A DNA stretch of 64,000 nucleotides. Origin: Hsuehochloa calcarea (taxonomy: Eukaryota > Streptophyta > Magnoliopsida > Poales > Poaceae). A program made the position numbers and the translations under genes. The stretch lies in the NCBI GenBank assembly GCA_036346395.1, contig CM070603.1:53922868-53986867 (forward strand), written 5' to 3'. This document shows, piece by piece, positions 20,501 through 33,000 of the stretch. The notes under the pieces are model-generated. The model saw only the letters and a program-made list of their open reading frames with translations, had not been told where the DNA came from and searched no databases. Numbering within the stretch: the stretch's first letter is position 1; the number at the start of each line of letters is the position of its first letter.

Positions 20501-23500
20501 CATTTGAGCACTCTTTGCCCTGTTCAGCTTATTCGACCCAAGTACCCAACTATACAGCCCTGTTTTCTGGTCGCATTAAGGTATAAGCTACAGAATGCAA
20601 ATTCAGCAAACTGCAGTTTTTTTTTGGTCTCCATCGCCAGGCAGAATAAGTAAACGATGATGTGAAGAGTGTTCTGTGAAAATTGTGTATGCTACAAATA
20701 TGGATCTTTTTCCTTTCAGTTTTTTCTACTTTCTAGCTCTCTAAGTCAGCCTGGTAAGGTTTAACCCCACCACTTGCCCTTTTATTTGCCATTTGGATTT
20801 TTTGTTCTGGCATATTTACTCCAAATCTTTTGGTTGTGGATAACATTGACTTCAATCATAGGTGCTTTTAACTTGCTTTTTACATTTGCTTTAAATATGT
20901 CGTCAATCCCATTATAATTCACCTTCTGTTTTACTAGGCTGTTGTGCTCCAAACATGGTACAAAGACGAGGAAGCCGAGATTGTCATTGTGTTTACCCCG
21001 TAAGAGTTGAGCTCTTCCTTCGCAATGTTTCCTTGACTTCAAATTGGAGCAATGAATTTCTTGAGGAACTTGCTTCTCAGCTCAACCTGCGGGCTACTCA
21101 GTTCGAGATTGTAAATTTCTATGTTGTTGGAGCTTCTGGGCTAAATATCACAATGGATATAGCTCCCCACACTGGAATTAGCTTCTCAGCCTATCAAGTT
21201 ACTGCAATGAATTACTCACTTAGTCTGCATACAGTTCGGATCAATCCTGTACTGGTTGGGGACTACAATCTTCTTAATTTAACATGGTTCAGGCCATTGG
21301 CTCCAGCTCCTGGTAATCCTTAGTCATCTTGATGTTGTTCTATTGTTACAATGCTGACAGTTCTTTAGTGTCCAGGTAGAGAAAACTGTAAGACCACTTC
21401 ATGTAATCCTTTAATTTTGTCTGTATTGTTTACTTTGTTTGAGAACTTGAAGCATATTTGTAGCACATGATAAATACTAGGTATGTATATAGTGTGAACT
21501 GTGAACCACCAACGTGATGTTAAAATATGAACCTTTTTCTTAGCTATTGTAAATTTACTGTGAACCACCAACGTGATGTTAAATTAACAGTGCGATTCTT
21601 GTCTTTGATGAACTTGGAATTGTTGATGTCGTGGCACAAAAATGATGCTTGGTGATGTGATATTTCCTACATATCATCTAAATGACCTTTCTTTTGTATG
21701 TGTATCCTATTTACCGTTAACCTTTTTTTTTTAACAATTTTCCTTTCCTAACGTCATTGTATAACTTCCATTTCAATTTTTCAGCTGCAGCATTCACGAT
21801 ATCACCTAAGGCCTCTCCATCTACAGCATCTACCTTACCAAGACCGCGTGAGGATACCAGCAATGACAGACATTTGAACCTGATTACTGTCATTTGCATA
21901 TGTATGGGTGCTCTAATTGGTGTCTTGGTGATTGTTTTATTTATTTTCTTCTGTGCATTTAGGAAAGGAAAAAAGAAGGTGCCTCCTGTTGAAACACGTA
22001 AGTATCGAGTTAACTTTTTCCTGCTGTATTCTTTGGAAAAACATCTAATGTAGATTTGTTTTGTTGTATGTGATGTGATTAGATGACTTGTGATTTTTAA
22101 AAAACTAACTTCATGCAAAAAGTCGCAAAACTTTGCATTATTGTTTATATCCAACTTGTTGAATGTGAATTTGCTAAACAAAAAACGGCGGGTTTTCCGT
22201 TATCGACCACCGGTAGTTTCCCCGTTATTGAGATTTGTATCCAAATTAGATGACTTTTTTTTAAAACTAACTTCATGCACAGGTGAATGAGTTATCATGG
22301 TAAATAGAAGTAGAAGGTTTGAATCTTAAACAATCTGAGCTTGGATGGTATATTGGTCTGTAGTCTAAGCATTAGTGTGATCGATGGTAGGGGTATCTTG
22401 TCTGTCTGGTTTTGCTGGTGGATAGCAACCATGATATTTGTCTGTCTGGTTTTGCTGGTGGATAGCAACCATGATATTTAACACCCAGGCTATATGGAGT
22501 GGCTGGCACAAGAAAACCCGCTCTCTGAATAGTAAATTCATTGGCATTGGCCATCATTCACTAATAAGTACAGCCTTCAAATAATGTTAGTATGATACAT
22601 GGAATGTTCACTGTTGGCCCAACATGCTTTGGTTCACCCCTGTCTGTTCCACTTTCCTTTTAATGGGAAGTGAACATGTGCTCAGTTCTAATTATCTATA
22701 TACAATTTGTGGCGCTTGTCAAAATATGCTTATATGTAAGACAATTGTTGACTAGATCTATTGTGAACTGTGACTATATTATTTGCATCAAATCGCATAG
22801 TTTTAGATCACAGTAGTGGAAGCATTGCAGAGAATTGGCCTATGCACCTAACCATATAGCATGGAGAGGGCACTTTGTAGCTTGGATTTCAGTCGAGCAA
22901 TAGATTTGAACTAAGGTCTTAACGGCTTGTTATGTTAAGAGAAATGAATCTTGCGCACACATTTGCGGCCTGTGAAATGTCATAATATATTTCTGGTTGT
23001 AGTCCTTTGAAGACTGTTAAGCAAGGACATGAGAGTGGACTAGTGGAGGCAGATACTATCTCCATAACTCCCCATAATTCACTCAGTTTCTTAGTAAACT
23101 TAAAATGAGGATTTAGTTTATTTGGATTCTTTCCCAGTGTTTATTATGTATGTCTTCAGAAACAATTTTATGTGCATTAACCTTGTCAGTTCTTCTGTAC
23201 AGCCAAGCAAAGGACACCAGATGTAGTTTCTGCAGTGGAATCACTTCCTCACCCCACAAGCACAAGGTTCCTTGCATATGAAGAACTGAAAGAAGCAACA
23301 AACAACTTTGAGCCTTCAAGTGTGCTCGGAGAAGGTGGTTTTGGCCGTGTCTTTAATGGGGTACTAAGTGATGGCACCGCTGTTGCTATAAAGAAGCTTA
23401 CTAGTGGAGGGCACCAAGGAGATAAAGAGTTCCTAGTTGAAGTGGAGATGCTGAGCAGGTTGCACCACCGGAACCTTGTGAAACTCATTGGTTACTATAG

Positions 23501-25222
23501 CAGCCGTGAGTCGTCACAGAACCTTCTGTGTTACGAGCTTGTTCCTAATGGAAGTCTAGAGGCTTGGCTTCATGGTATGGCTAATTGTGCTAACTTCTTT
23601 TCTTTCTGAAATCTGAACCATTGCTACATAATGTCCAATTTAGTTGCAATCGAAACTAGTCTTTCATTAGGTTAATTTTGATTAGCTGTAATCTTATAAT
23701 TTCCAGACATCCAAAATATGGCTGATGACTCCTGACTGCCTCTATCAGGCTCGTTGGGTGCTAATTGCCCCTTGGATTGGGACACCAGAATGAGGATAGC
23801 ACTTGATGCTGCCAGGGGATTAGCATACCTTCATGAGGATTCACAGCCTTGCGTAATCCACAGGGATTTCAAAGCTTCTAATATATTGCTTGAGAATGAT
23901 TTTCATGCTAAAGTGTCTGATTTTGGTTTGGCCAAACAGGCGCCAGAAGGTCACGCAAATTATCTTTCAACTCGTGTGATGGGAACTTTTGGGTAATCTG
24001 AACGTCCCACCTTGAGCTACACCCCAGCTATTTCTGCTCTTCTTTTGCTTCATATATCTGACATGTTTTACAGGTACGTAGCACCAGAGTATGCAATGAC
24101 AGGACACTTACTTGTAAAAAGTGATGTATATAGCTATGGAGTTGTTCTACTTGAACTACTTACTGGGAGGAGGCCTGTGGATATGTCGCAACCTTCTGGC
24201 CAGGAAAACCTAGTGACATGGGTTGGATGTCTTTCTCTTCTATGCTATATATTCAGTTGTTCTTGCATTATTCTTTTACATATGAATGCGAATGTTTTAG
24301 CACGATAACTATTGAGCAGCCAACCAATTGAGTGTACTAAGCATGCACGTGCATTAGGTGTTTCTTGATGTCATGAAGGCAGCCAACCAAAGGAGTAAAA
24401 CAAGTTGGGTGAACACCCATGGGTGGAAACTAGACTTGCATGCACAAGCATAGATGTGCACTGCAGTGCGTTTTTGTGCACATTGTGTGCCAACTTGCAT
24501 CTATTTCTATCTGTGTCTACATATATGAGCTTATGCAAATGTCCCCTCCTGATCCTCTCTGCTAAAAGCGTAAAACACACTCTTTGTATGTTCCATATCT
24601 TGCTTGTGTGACTTGGTTGTTGGGTGTGGGCATTTATATTTTAGAATATCAAATCTCAAGTTATTCCTTGTCCACAAGGCTAAAAAGTGTTGGTATGGTC
24701 AGCGGTTTCTGTGGCCAAATTGTGGGGAGTAGGCACTTAGATTATTAAATCTCAATGTATTGCATATCTACGGGACCTGATTATCTATATCACTGCAAAG
24801 TGCATATGATGTTACGTCTGAATGTTATTTTGCTCAACTGACTGCAGGCACGACCAATTCTTCGAGATAAAGATAGACTAGAAGAACTAGCTGACCCCAG
24901 GCTTGGTGGCCAGTATCCAAAAGATGATTTCGTGCGAGTGCGCACAATCGCAGCCGCTTGTGTTTCCCCGGAGGCAAACCAAAGGCCAACAATGGGTGAG
25001 GTGGTGCAGTCTCTTAAGATGGTGCAACGTTCTGTGGAGTTCCAGGAATCTTTACCAACACCGCCTGCACGTCCTAATATCCGGCACTCGTCAACAGCCT
25101 ATGAATCCGATGGCACTTCATCCATGTTCTCATCCGGGCCCTTCTCAGGTCTCAGCCCCTTCGAGACTGAAAACATTTCAAGAACGGCAATTTTCTCCGA
25201 AGATCTTCACGAAGGTCGATGA
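17578..25222 (+). CDS. ALE2-like receptor-like serine/threonine protein kinase
   Basis: Nine coding exons: 17578-17617, 19146-19334, 19454-19597, 20938-21312, 21785-21997, 23203-23574, 23749-23992, 24074-24221, 24848-25222. They total 2100 nt (699 aa plus TGA), with consensus GT-AG junctions and matching phases. Order: N-terminal hydrophobic signal/anchor (about 24-52), Pro/Ser-rich linker, cysteine-bearing extracellular domain (CCAPN...CHCVYPVRVEL to FRPLAPAPG), transmembrane helix about 282-308, basic stop-transfer, kinase. Kinase landmarks: GEGGFG 363-368, VAIK Lys384, HRD 482-484, DFG 502-504, APE 529-531. The C-terminal tail ends FSEDLHEGR, typical of the ALE2 clade. Members act at the plasma membrane in epidermal/cuticle signalling; that role is by family. 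The extracellular part depends on the 119-nt intron 19335-19453, the least certain junction. Confidence 0.88.
21497..21585. repeat. Direct repeat in an intron
   Basis: ACTGTGAACCACCAACGTGA followed by TGTTAAA occurs twice about 61 bp apart, in the intron between exons 4 and 5 of the ALE2-like gene. Confidence 0.8.
22401..22480. repeat. Perfect 40-bp tandem duplication in an intron
   Basis: TCTGTCTGGTTTTGCTGGTG and its following 20 bases occur twice with no mismatch, inside the intron between exons 5 and 6 of the ALE2-like gene. Confidence 0.9.
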
Positions 25223-25880
25223 CCAATAGGGGTGGTTGCTGAGCAGGTCATTGGGAAGTAATACCTGTAAATTCCATTTGTATTCACCCCCTACAAAAGA
25301 CTAGATTGTTACAAGAACATTCAATGGCTTTATAAGAAATGATTTTGTTCGAAGTTTTTGTCCCTAGCTCCTATCTCATTAAGGCAGAATTTCGGTGTAT
25401 GTTTTTGGGCATGTTTGTAAGGTTTTTCAGTGGCATGTTATTTTAGGTTGCAACAGGTGAAGCTTTTCCTCCGCCAAGGGTACAGCCGCTTCGGATCTTC
25501 GGCCACTACCGCTCTCGCGATTGGAGCCGTGCGCTTATCGCCAAGGGAGTCCATCCGACGATCACCATCGGACGGCCGAGTCGCGTCGAGAGCCACCACC
25601 CTAGCCTGCGTCATCTCGGTCTCACTCATCTTGTCGCTCCGTCCCGCGCCGCCGCCCGCTGCCGCCGCTCGTTTCCTCTCCACCTCCGGTCCCCTTGCTC
25701 TCCCTCCTTCGCAACCCTCATTTACCATTGACTCTGCGGTGGCTGCACTGCAGGAAGTGGTAGCTAATTGCGGTAGAATTCCATCGGGTGTTGTGTGGGG
25801 AGTTTTTATGAAAAATCAATCATCCCCAGACCACCGGCGTCTGGCTTTCGTACCCAACTTTGTCGTGATCGTGATCCTCA
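25223..25880. other. 3' region of the kinase gene and unassigned GC-rich open stretch
   Basis: 25223 to about 25420 is the expected 3' UTR and flank. 25430-26029 is open on the plus strand and GC-rich at its start. Its conceptual protein has no domain I recognise, and its later half overlaps the inverted repeat arm. It is more likely a gene-leader fragment than a gene. Confidence 0.35.
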
Positions 25881-28700
25881 CATGGTATTTTATACCCACG
25901 GTTATCAGGTTCAGGCTCGGATTTTTCGGCAGAAATAACAGTATTTGCCGACGTTTTAGCAGAAATAGTACTTGTGCGGAATTTATAGAAATGACACTTG
26001 TACCGTGTAGTCACAAATTTAGGTTATAATAGCTAACTTGGAAGATGGAATAGTTATCGAGGAAAATGTAACCGACGAGTTAACACGTTGCTTAATCGTT
26101 GTCGAATGTAGTCGCTATGCTTCAAACATTTTACCTTATGTGGAGCAGAATTTCCCCATTTCTAATCTTAAGATAGTATAATTCGTTATATGATAAGGGA
26201 TTTGTTGAGTTACTAAAACCGCACGCACAACAATGCCACCCACCGTGAGGTAGCAAAAAATTAGTATTAAGCTCAAAAAGGAAGTAGCTAAATATGAACT
26301 CATTTAAGTATATTATTTTATGCCGGCGGAGCATCTGTATGTCTAAAACCGCACGGCCACCCACCGTGAGGTAGCAAAAAAAAAAAAACTCATTTAAGTA
26401 TATTTTTTTGTAGGAATCTTTAAATATAAAAAATAAGTTTCAAAAATTAAATTTTTTTTGTGGAGTCTCCCGACACAGTTTGCTTAATTGTGTTATTTTT
26501 TTATATATAATTTTGTCTGTTCTGAATTTTTCTTAAAAATCATTTAAGTATATTGTTTGCATGAATTTTTTAATATAGAAAATGATGTCCAAACATTATG
26601 ACTTTTTAGGCTCCTTGTACAGTGGACTTGATTGTGTTTTTTTCTATAATTTTATATGTTCTGAAATTGTCTCGAACATTAAGGGTTTAGGCCTCGAAAA
26701 TTATGATTTTATGTTTCAGAAATTAGGGTTTTATGATTTCATGTAACTCAGAATTTGGGAAGTTTAATACTACATGACTACTCTAGGCAAGAGACACCCA
26801 TTAATGGTTTAGGCCACCGTCCAGCCTCCCTCCTTTGCACATCTGTTGCCTCGTTGATGCTGCCCCCTTGCCCATAGTGCTGCGCCTCAACAACGTGTGA
26901 TGTGATACGTTGTCACTTTTATGGCTTCTAGGATAAGCCTTTTTTCCCTCTAGGGAACAAATTATACGGTGGTGCTCGTGAGTCGTGCATCCCATCGCAT
27001 GGTAGGTCAGGTCCACTTGCCACTGGGTAACGTCGTCCCGTGCTATCTCGTCGCTGCTGTCTCCCTTGCCCGCAGTGCTGCGCCTCGACCACATTTTATT
27101 GAACATAGTTTTTTTTTTGCAGCAAATGTTAGGAAATAATGGTTGATGTCACCATGTGATCGTACATGACGAAACCCAGTGGCAAGTGGATCTGACCTAC
27201 CATGCGACGAGATGACACGGGACGCGTGACTCACAAGTCCCATTGTATAATTTGTTCCTTAGAGAGAAAATGCATTCTAGAAGACACCATAAAAGCGAGC
27301 AGGCCGAACAAACACATGACATCACACACAATGCGTTAAAGCTTCTTGCCAAAATATTTACACATACAATACTGAGATTTGTGTATTTTGCAACAGAGAA
27401 TGGATTCAAGAAGCTTACAAGGCACTCTGGGTGGCCACTACTCTTGGGCAGCGTTTTGATAACAATGAGGTGTTACGGTGCAAGAATGGTGAATGCACTA
27501 TTTCTTTCCCTTTTCTATAAAATGCTTGATTATATTGGTGTGCAACATAGGATGCTCCACCATACGTTGGGCCTTTGTGGTCATGTGTGATGTGATACAT
27601 TGTCCGGCTTGCTCGCTTTTATGGTGACTTCTAGGATACACTTTTTTTCTCTATAGGGAACAAATTATACAGTGGGCTCGTGAGTCACGTGTCCTGTGTC
27701 GTCCCATTGCATGGTAGGTCAGGTCCACCTCCCACTGGATATCATCGTGCACGATCACTTGGTGATATTAACCATTCTTTTCTAACATTTGATGTGAAAA
27801 CAAAGAAACTATATTCAACAAAATATGGTCGAAATAGTTTACAGAAACTCTTTTAAAATTATAGTTTGTTTGAATATTATAAAAAATGCTCGATTCGATT
27901 AACCTGGTCGGAGGAAGTATATCACCTAGTCGAAGTATTTCTTCTCTGCATGTGATTTTGCCCACTAGAAGGAACTTCCATCGATGCCAGAGCTAGGGGA
28001 AGCCGCTGCATTGGCACCGGGAATTCCAGAGGCGTTGTCAAGGCGTATCACTGCGGGCAAGGGGGGACAACAGTGACGGGGCGACAGATGTGTGGAGGAT
28101 GAGGTCGGGCAGTGGCCTAAACCCTTAATGAGTGTCTATTAAGAGTGTATTTTACCTAGAGTAGTCATGTGGTACTAAACTTCTCATATTCAAAGCCACA
28201 TGAAATCATGAAACCATAATTTCTGAAACCCAAAATTCTAATTTTTTAGACCTAAACCTTTAATGCTTGAGACAATTTCATAAGATATAAAATTATGAGA
28301 CCTCATTTTATATATTAAAAAATTCTTACAAACAATATAATTAAATGAATTTTTGAGAAAAAAACAGAATGAATAAAATTGTGGAAAAATGATACAAGCA
28401 ATTACACAATGTCGGGACGCTCTACAAAAAAATTATGATTTATTGATCCTATTTTTCATATTTAAAAATTCATGCAAAAATATACTCAAATGATTTTTTG
28501 GCCACCGCAAGGTGGTCGTGCGGTTTTGGCTAATCCACATAGCGGCCGTGCGATAACGGTTACGTGTTGGCTCGTCGGTTGTCCCGCGTGGTGATCGTAC
28601 AATGGAGGTGTCATTTGTACAAATTCCGCACGATGAATACCATTTCTACTGATATGCCGATAAACACTGCCATCTGGGCCGAACTCTCGTGATCGTGGTT
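25880..28700. mobile_element. Long nested inverted-repeat (foldback or MULE-like) element
   Basis: The left arm (about 25880-26890) and right arm (about 27990-28700) are inverted copies. Matching blocks include AAACCGCACG...CCACC (26346 with 28520), CATTTAAGTATATT, GTTTCAGAAATTA and ACATGACTACTCTAGG. Between the arms a roughly 215-bp unit occurs three times: 26867-27042 (plus), 27086-27299 (minus) and 27609-27831 (plus). The last two form an inner inverted pair around a 310-bp loop. The structure suits a transposon with very long terminal inverted repeats and nested insertions. No transposase was recognised, and the outer ends and target duplication could not be fixed. Short frames inside are not conserved proteins. 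Confidence 0.6.
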
Positions 28701-29373
28701 TATATTATAGTACCTTTTGGTCCTATGACATTCCAATCCTGAATCCGACTGTACATTAATATTTAATGGTGCAAATCTAATCTTTAGAATAAAGGTTTTC
28801 AAGGTATGGTTCTACGGTCCGATCCTACCAAAACGATAACATTCTAACTTGTATCCCGAGCGTGACAATCTTGGGCTGAAAGACCTGCCCTTTCGGGTTT
28901 GAAGCTATCCATCCAAAATTTTGGTTTGGGTTGTTGGGATTTGGCGTACGTTTGTTTTAGTACCATAATTTTGGCAAGATTAAATTAGCATTGGCATCCT
29001 AGTTCCTCTAATTGTGGATTTTTTTTGCTAAACCATCAATGCACGGTCAGCTTCATAATCATATTTTGTTTTGGCACTAAACGATGGTAAATTTGGGCGT
29101 AAAACGTTCCCCTGAACAAGCGGCCGGCCCCACCAGCAGAAGGAAGGCCGAAGCCATCGTCGGCCACCGTGCATGCCTTCGCTCCCGCCAAACACTCCCA
29201 GCCCCACACGCGTCTTCAACCCCCCATCTCCCGCGGTCAAACACTCTCGTCTCGTCTCGTCTCGTCTCCCCAACTCTTCCCTTTCACCAATCACCATGTC
29301 CTAATCACCAACCTCTCTCCTCCTCTCTCCCTCCATTGGCCCTCTCTCTCTCTCTCTCTCTGCACGCCTGCAC
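28701..29373. other. FERONIA-like gene upstream region
   Basis: AT-rich to 29090, then GC-rich promoter/leader. Contains a CTCGT pentanucleotide microsatellite (about 29244-29268) and a CT dinucleotide run (29343-29360) just ahead of the start codon. CT runs are common in grass core promoters and leaders. No separate gene. Confidence 0.5.
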
Positions 29374-32010
29374 ATGGCTGACAGAGCTCGCCGCTCATTG
29401 CTTGCACTGCTTCTTCTCGTGGCCGGCGTCGCCAAGGCGAAAGAGTACAGCCCGGCGGACTCGATCCTGCTCAACTGCGGGTCGACGGCGGACGGCCTGG
29501 ACGCCGACGGCCGCAAGTGGCTGGCGGACGCCAACAACAGCACGTGGCTGGGCGACTCCGGCAAGTCGTCGATCATAGCGGCGGCCGACGAACTGGACTC
29601 GTCGCTGCCGTCGACGATCCCGTACATGACGGCGCGTGTTTTCACCATGAAGGCGGTGTACAACTTCTCGGTGAGCCCCCGGGACCGCCACTGGCTGCGC
29701 CTCCACTTCTACCCGTCCTCCTACAACGGGATCGCCCCGAGGACTTCCACTTCTCCGTGTCCACCTCCACCGGCGTCATGCTCCTCCGCAACTTCAGTGT
29801 CTACCTCACCGCCAAGGCGCTCACCCAGGCGTACATCGTCCGGGAGTTCTCGCTCCCGCCGGCGCCGGCAGGGTTCATCACCGTCACCTTCACGCCCACG
29901 CCGATGAGCAACGTCACCTACGCCTACATCAACGGCCTCGAGGTCGTCTCCATGCCCGACATCTTCAACGAGCCCGCCACGATGGTAGGCTTCGCCGACC
30001 AGACCGTCGAGATCGCCGGCTCCACCTTCCAGACCATGTACCGGCTCAACGTCGGCGGCTTGTACATCCCGCCGTCCAACGACTCCGGCCTCAGCCGCTC
30101 GTGGTTTGACGACACGCCGTACGTGCTCGGCCCGGCGCAGGGGGTCTCCTACACGGCCGGCCCGCGGTTCCACATCAAGTACCCGAGCGACATTGCCGAG
30201 TACGCCGCGCCGGCAGGGGTCTACCTCGGCACCCGGTCCATGGGCTCCGACCCGCGCGTGAACCAGAACTACAACCTGACGTGGACCATGGAGGTGGACG
30301 GCAACTTCACCTACGTCGTCCGGCTCCACTTTTGCGAGCTGCTGCTCAACCGGCCGAACCAGCGCGCCTTCGACATCTACGTCAACAACAAGACGGCGCG
30401 GTCGGACGCCGACGTGATCGAGATGACGTCGGAGCGGGGCGTGCCGGTGTACAAGGACTACGCGGTGCACATGGCCGACGATCCTGGGGACGAGGTCATG
30501 TGGGTGGCCCTGCACCCGTCGGTGGCGCTCCGGCCGCAGTTCTACGACGCCATCCTCAACGGCCTCGAGGTCTTCAAGCTCAACGACAGCTCCAGCAACC
30601 TGGCCGCCCCGGACCCCGAGCCGTCCAAGTTGCTGGAGGAGGCGGAGCTGGGGGCGGGCGACCCGGAGCAGCTCAAGTCCGACGAGCCGACCAACATGGC
30701 GACGGTGGTGGGCGGCACAGCGGGCGGCGCTGCGGCGGTCGGGATCATCGCGGCCATCTGCGTGGTGGTGTACCACAACAAGAAGAACAAGGAGCCCAGC
30801 GGCGGCGAGTCGCACACCTCCGGGTGGCTGCCGCTGTACCACTCCCACACCAGCGGCAAGTCGTCCGGCCACCTCGCGGCGAACCTGGCGGGCAATATGT
30901 GCCGGCACTTCTCGTTCGCGGAGATCAAGGCAGCGACCAAGAACTTTCACGACTCGCTGGTGATCGGCGTGGGCGGGTTCGGGAAGGTGTACCGCGGCAT
31001 CGTGGACGGCAACACCAAGGTGGCCATCAAGCGGTCGAACCCGTCGTCGGAGCAGGGCGTGCACGAGTTCCAGACGGAGATCGAGATGCTGTCCAAGCTG
31101 CGGCACCGGCACCTCGTCTCCCTCATCGGCTTCTGCGAGGAGGCCGGCGAGATGATCCTCGTGTACGACTACATGGAGCACGGCACGCTGCGGGAGCACC
31201 TGTACAACAAGGGCGGCAACCCGCCGCTGTCGTGGCGGCACCGCCTCGAGATCTGCATCGGCGCCGCGCGGGGCCTGCACTACCTCCACACCGGTGCCAA
31301 GTACACCATCATCCACCGCGACGTCAAGACCACCAACATCCTCGTCGACGAGAGCTGGGTCGCCAAGGTCTCCGACTTCGGCCTCTCCAAGTCCGGCCCG
31401 ACGACGGTGAACCAGACGCACGTCAGCACCATGGTCAAGGGCAGCTTCGGCTACCTCGACCCGGAGTACTTCCGGCGGCAGCAGCTCACCGACAAGTCCG
31501 ACGTCTACTCCTTCGGCGTCGTGCTCTTCGAGGTGCTCCTCGCGCGGCCTGCGCTCAACCCGGCGCTGCCGCGGGACCAGGTCAGCCTTGCCGACTACGT
31601 GTCCATCTGCCATAGGAAGGGCACTCTGCCGGACGTCGTCGACCCAGCGATCAAGTGCCAGATCGCGCCGGAGTGCCTCAAGAAGTTCGCCGAGACGGCC
31701 GAGAAGTGCCTCGCCGACCACGGCACGGACCGGCCGTCCATGGGCGACGTGCTGTGGAACCTCGAGTTCGCGCTGCAGCTGCAGGACACGTTCGATGGCG
31801 GCGATGGCGCCGCCCGAGGGCGACGACGACGCCGGCGGACGGCCGGTGCTCGAGCCGAGCAACAGCATCGTGAGCACCGCCAGCATCACGACGATGGGGA
31901 CGTCGTCCACGTCCAGAGCGCACGAGACGTGCGTCGTAGTGGAGGAGACCGACGACGAGGTGGTCAACAGCGTGGCGTTCTCGCAGCTCGTGCACCCGAC
32001 CGGGCGGTGA
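29374..32010 (+). CDS. FERONIA-like CrRLK1L receptor kinase (two apparent frameshifts)
   Basis: Intronless GC-rich gene, as usual for CrRLK1L kinases. Start ATG 29374 gives a signal peptide (MADRARRSLLALLLLVAGVA). Next comes the malectin-like ectodomain: YSPADSILLNCGS, PYMTARVF, FYPSSYNG, NVGG, SWFDDTPY, YNLTWTMEVD and VRLHFCE. The transmembrane segment is near 30697-30768. The kinase has GVGGFGKVYRG (about 30967), VAIKR (31022), HRDVK (31314), DFG (31374) and DPEY. Family members sense cell-wall state and RALF peptides at the plasma membrane. The frame drops one base near 29737, between SSYNGIAP and EDFHFSVS. It shifts again near 31795-31815, after LQLQDTFDG. The second shift restores an acidic/Ser-rich tail ending FSQLVHPTGR and the TGA at 32008. 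The full frame would be about 878 aa. These are either sequence errors or recent pseudogenisation. Confidence 0.85.
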
Positions 32011-32600
32011 CACGCGCCTCTCTCCGACGAGCTAGCTCTTGTTTCCAAGAGGACGTACAAATGAGCTATGCAGATGCAGTATCTAGCAAAATCAAATCTG
32101 ATCTGTTCACTGTCTAGTGTTGTTGGTGCTGAATTTTTGAATCTTAGCCGGTGCATGTAAGGAGCAAGGGCTCGAAGATTTTGAAAACTAGTATTTCAAG
32201 CAGTGTTTTATGTCAAGATGACCAATAAACTTAGACCCTTAAAACCATGAGGGGGAAGGTTAGGTAATTAAGGTTTTCCAGACTGGTTAAGATAAACATC
32301 ATATATGCAGCTGATTTCTTCCTCAAATTCAGTCAAATTTTAACCATTAGATTAGATGTATGTACTACGGGATTTGTGCTCTAGCTGTGACTATCGTGTC
32401 CTCTCCGGTGAGCCGGCGAGCTTCGCGACGATTAGAACCGCAACCTTAGATTTGGCCTATCGACGAGGTGGCCAAGGCGCCCTGGGCGGCGGGGGTGAGG
32501 TTGGCAAGGGGAGACGGCTTCGATTATCGAAGCTGACAATGGTAGCATCAGGTCAACAGTAGCAAAGAAGAGCACCACTGTCAGTTTGCTAAACTGGCTA
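32011..32600. other. Spacer between the FERONIA-like and zinc-knuckle genes
   Basis: 3' flank of the kinase, then AT-rich DNA rising in GC from about 32400. No coding signature. Confidence 0.35.
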
Positions 32601-32639
32601 TCCGTGCGCTGAACCACACCGTTACCCGCTCTCTATCAC

Positions 32640-33000
32640 GCCATCTCCATCTGTTAAGACGCACCACGCCGCATCCCCTTCCCAACCCTCCTCTCCGCTT
32701 TTGCCCTTGCCGTCCCGTACGCTCCGCTCCGCTCCCCTCCCCCGCGCACGACGCCCGCGGCCACGGTGGGAGCCTCCTCGGAGCCGCCCGGCCCCTCACC
32801 CTCAGCCCCACGGTGGTCAGGCCCCCTTTGCCCACGTCGTCAAATCCGCCCGCCGCCTGTAGCCCCCCCCTCCTTCCACCGAGGCGCGCCTGCCACCTCG
32901 AAGCGAAGGAACTCGGTTCTCTCGTAGGTGTCGTCATCGTCGTCCCCCTTCTGGATTGGCGTCGAGTGGAGATCCATCCGGACGCGATTCCTTTTGTTTG
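32640..33000 (+). other. Probable non-coding first exon of the zinc-knuckle gene
   Basis: GC-rich leader ending at a strong donor (TTTG|GTAAGG, 33001). The matching acceptor TACTGTAG|GTTGAG lies at 33900-33901, 27 nt before the start codon. This gives a 901-nt 5'-UTR intron. The transcription start is a guess. Confidence 0.5.

Noticed and set aside
25430..26029. A 199-codon plus-strand frame downstream of the ALE2-like gene
   Set aside because: No domain. The composition changes halfway, and the second half is part of the inverted repeat arm.
30281..31615. A 444-codon plus-strand frame in the kinase gene
   Set aside because: Out-of-frame reading of the same GC-rich coding region, with Gln/Arg/Ala-rich nonsense composition.
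17578..32010. The idea that the two receptor kinase genes form a functional cluster
   Set aside because: They belong to different subfamilies, have different gene structures, and are separated by a transposon. Adjacency is probably chance.
29721..32156. An 811-codon open frame on the minus strand
   Set aside because: It mirrors the GC-rich FERONIA-like kinase gene. Its Arg/Val/His-rich conceptual protein has no domain, and the plus strand has a full receptor kinase.
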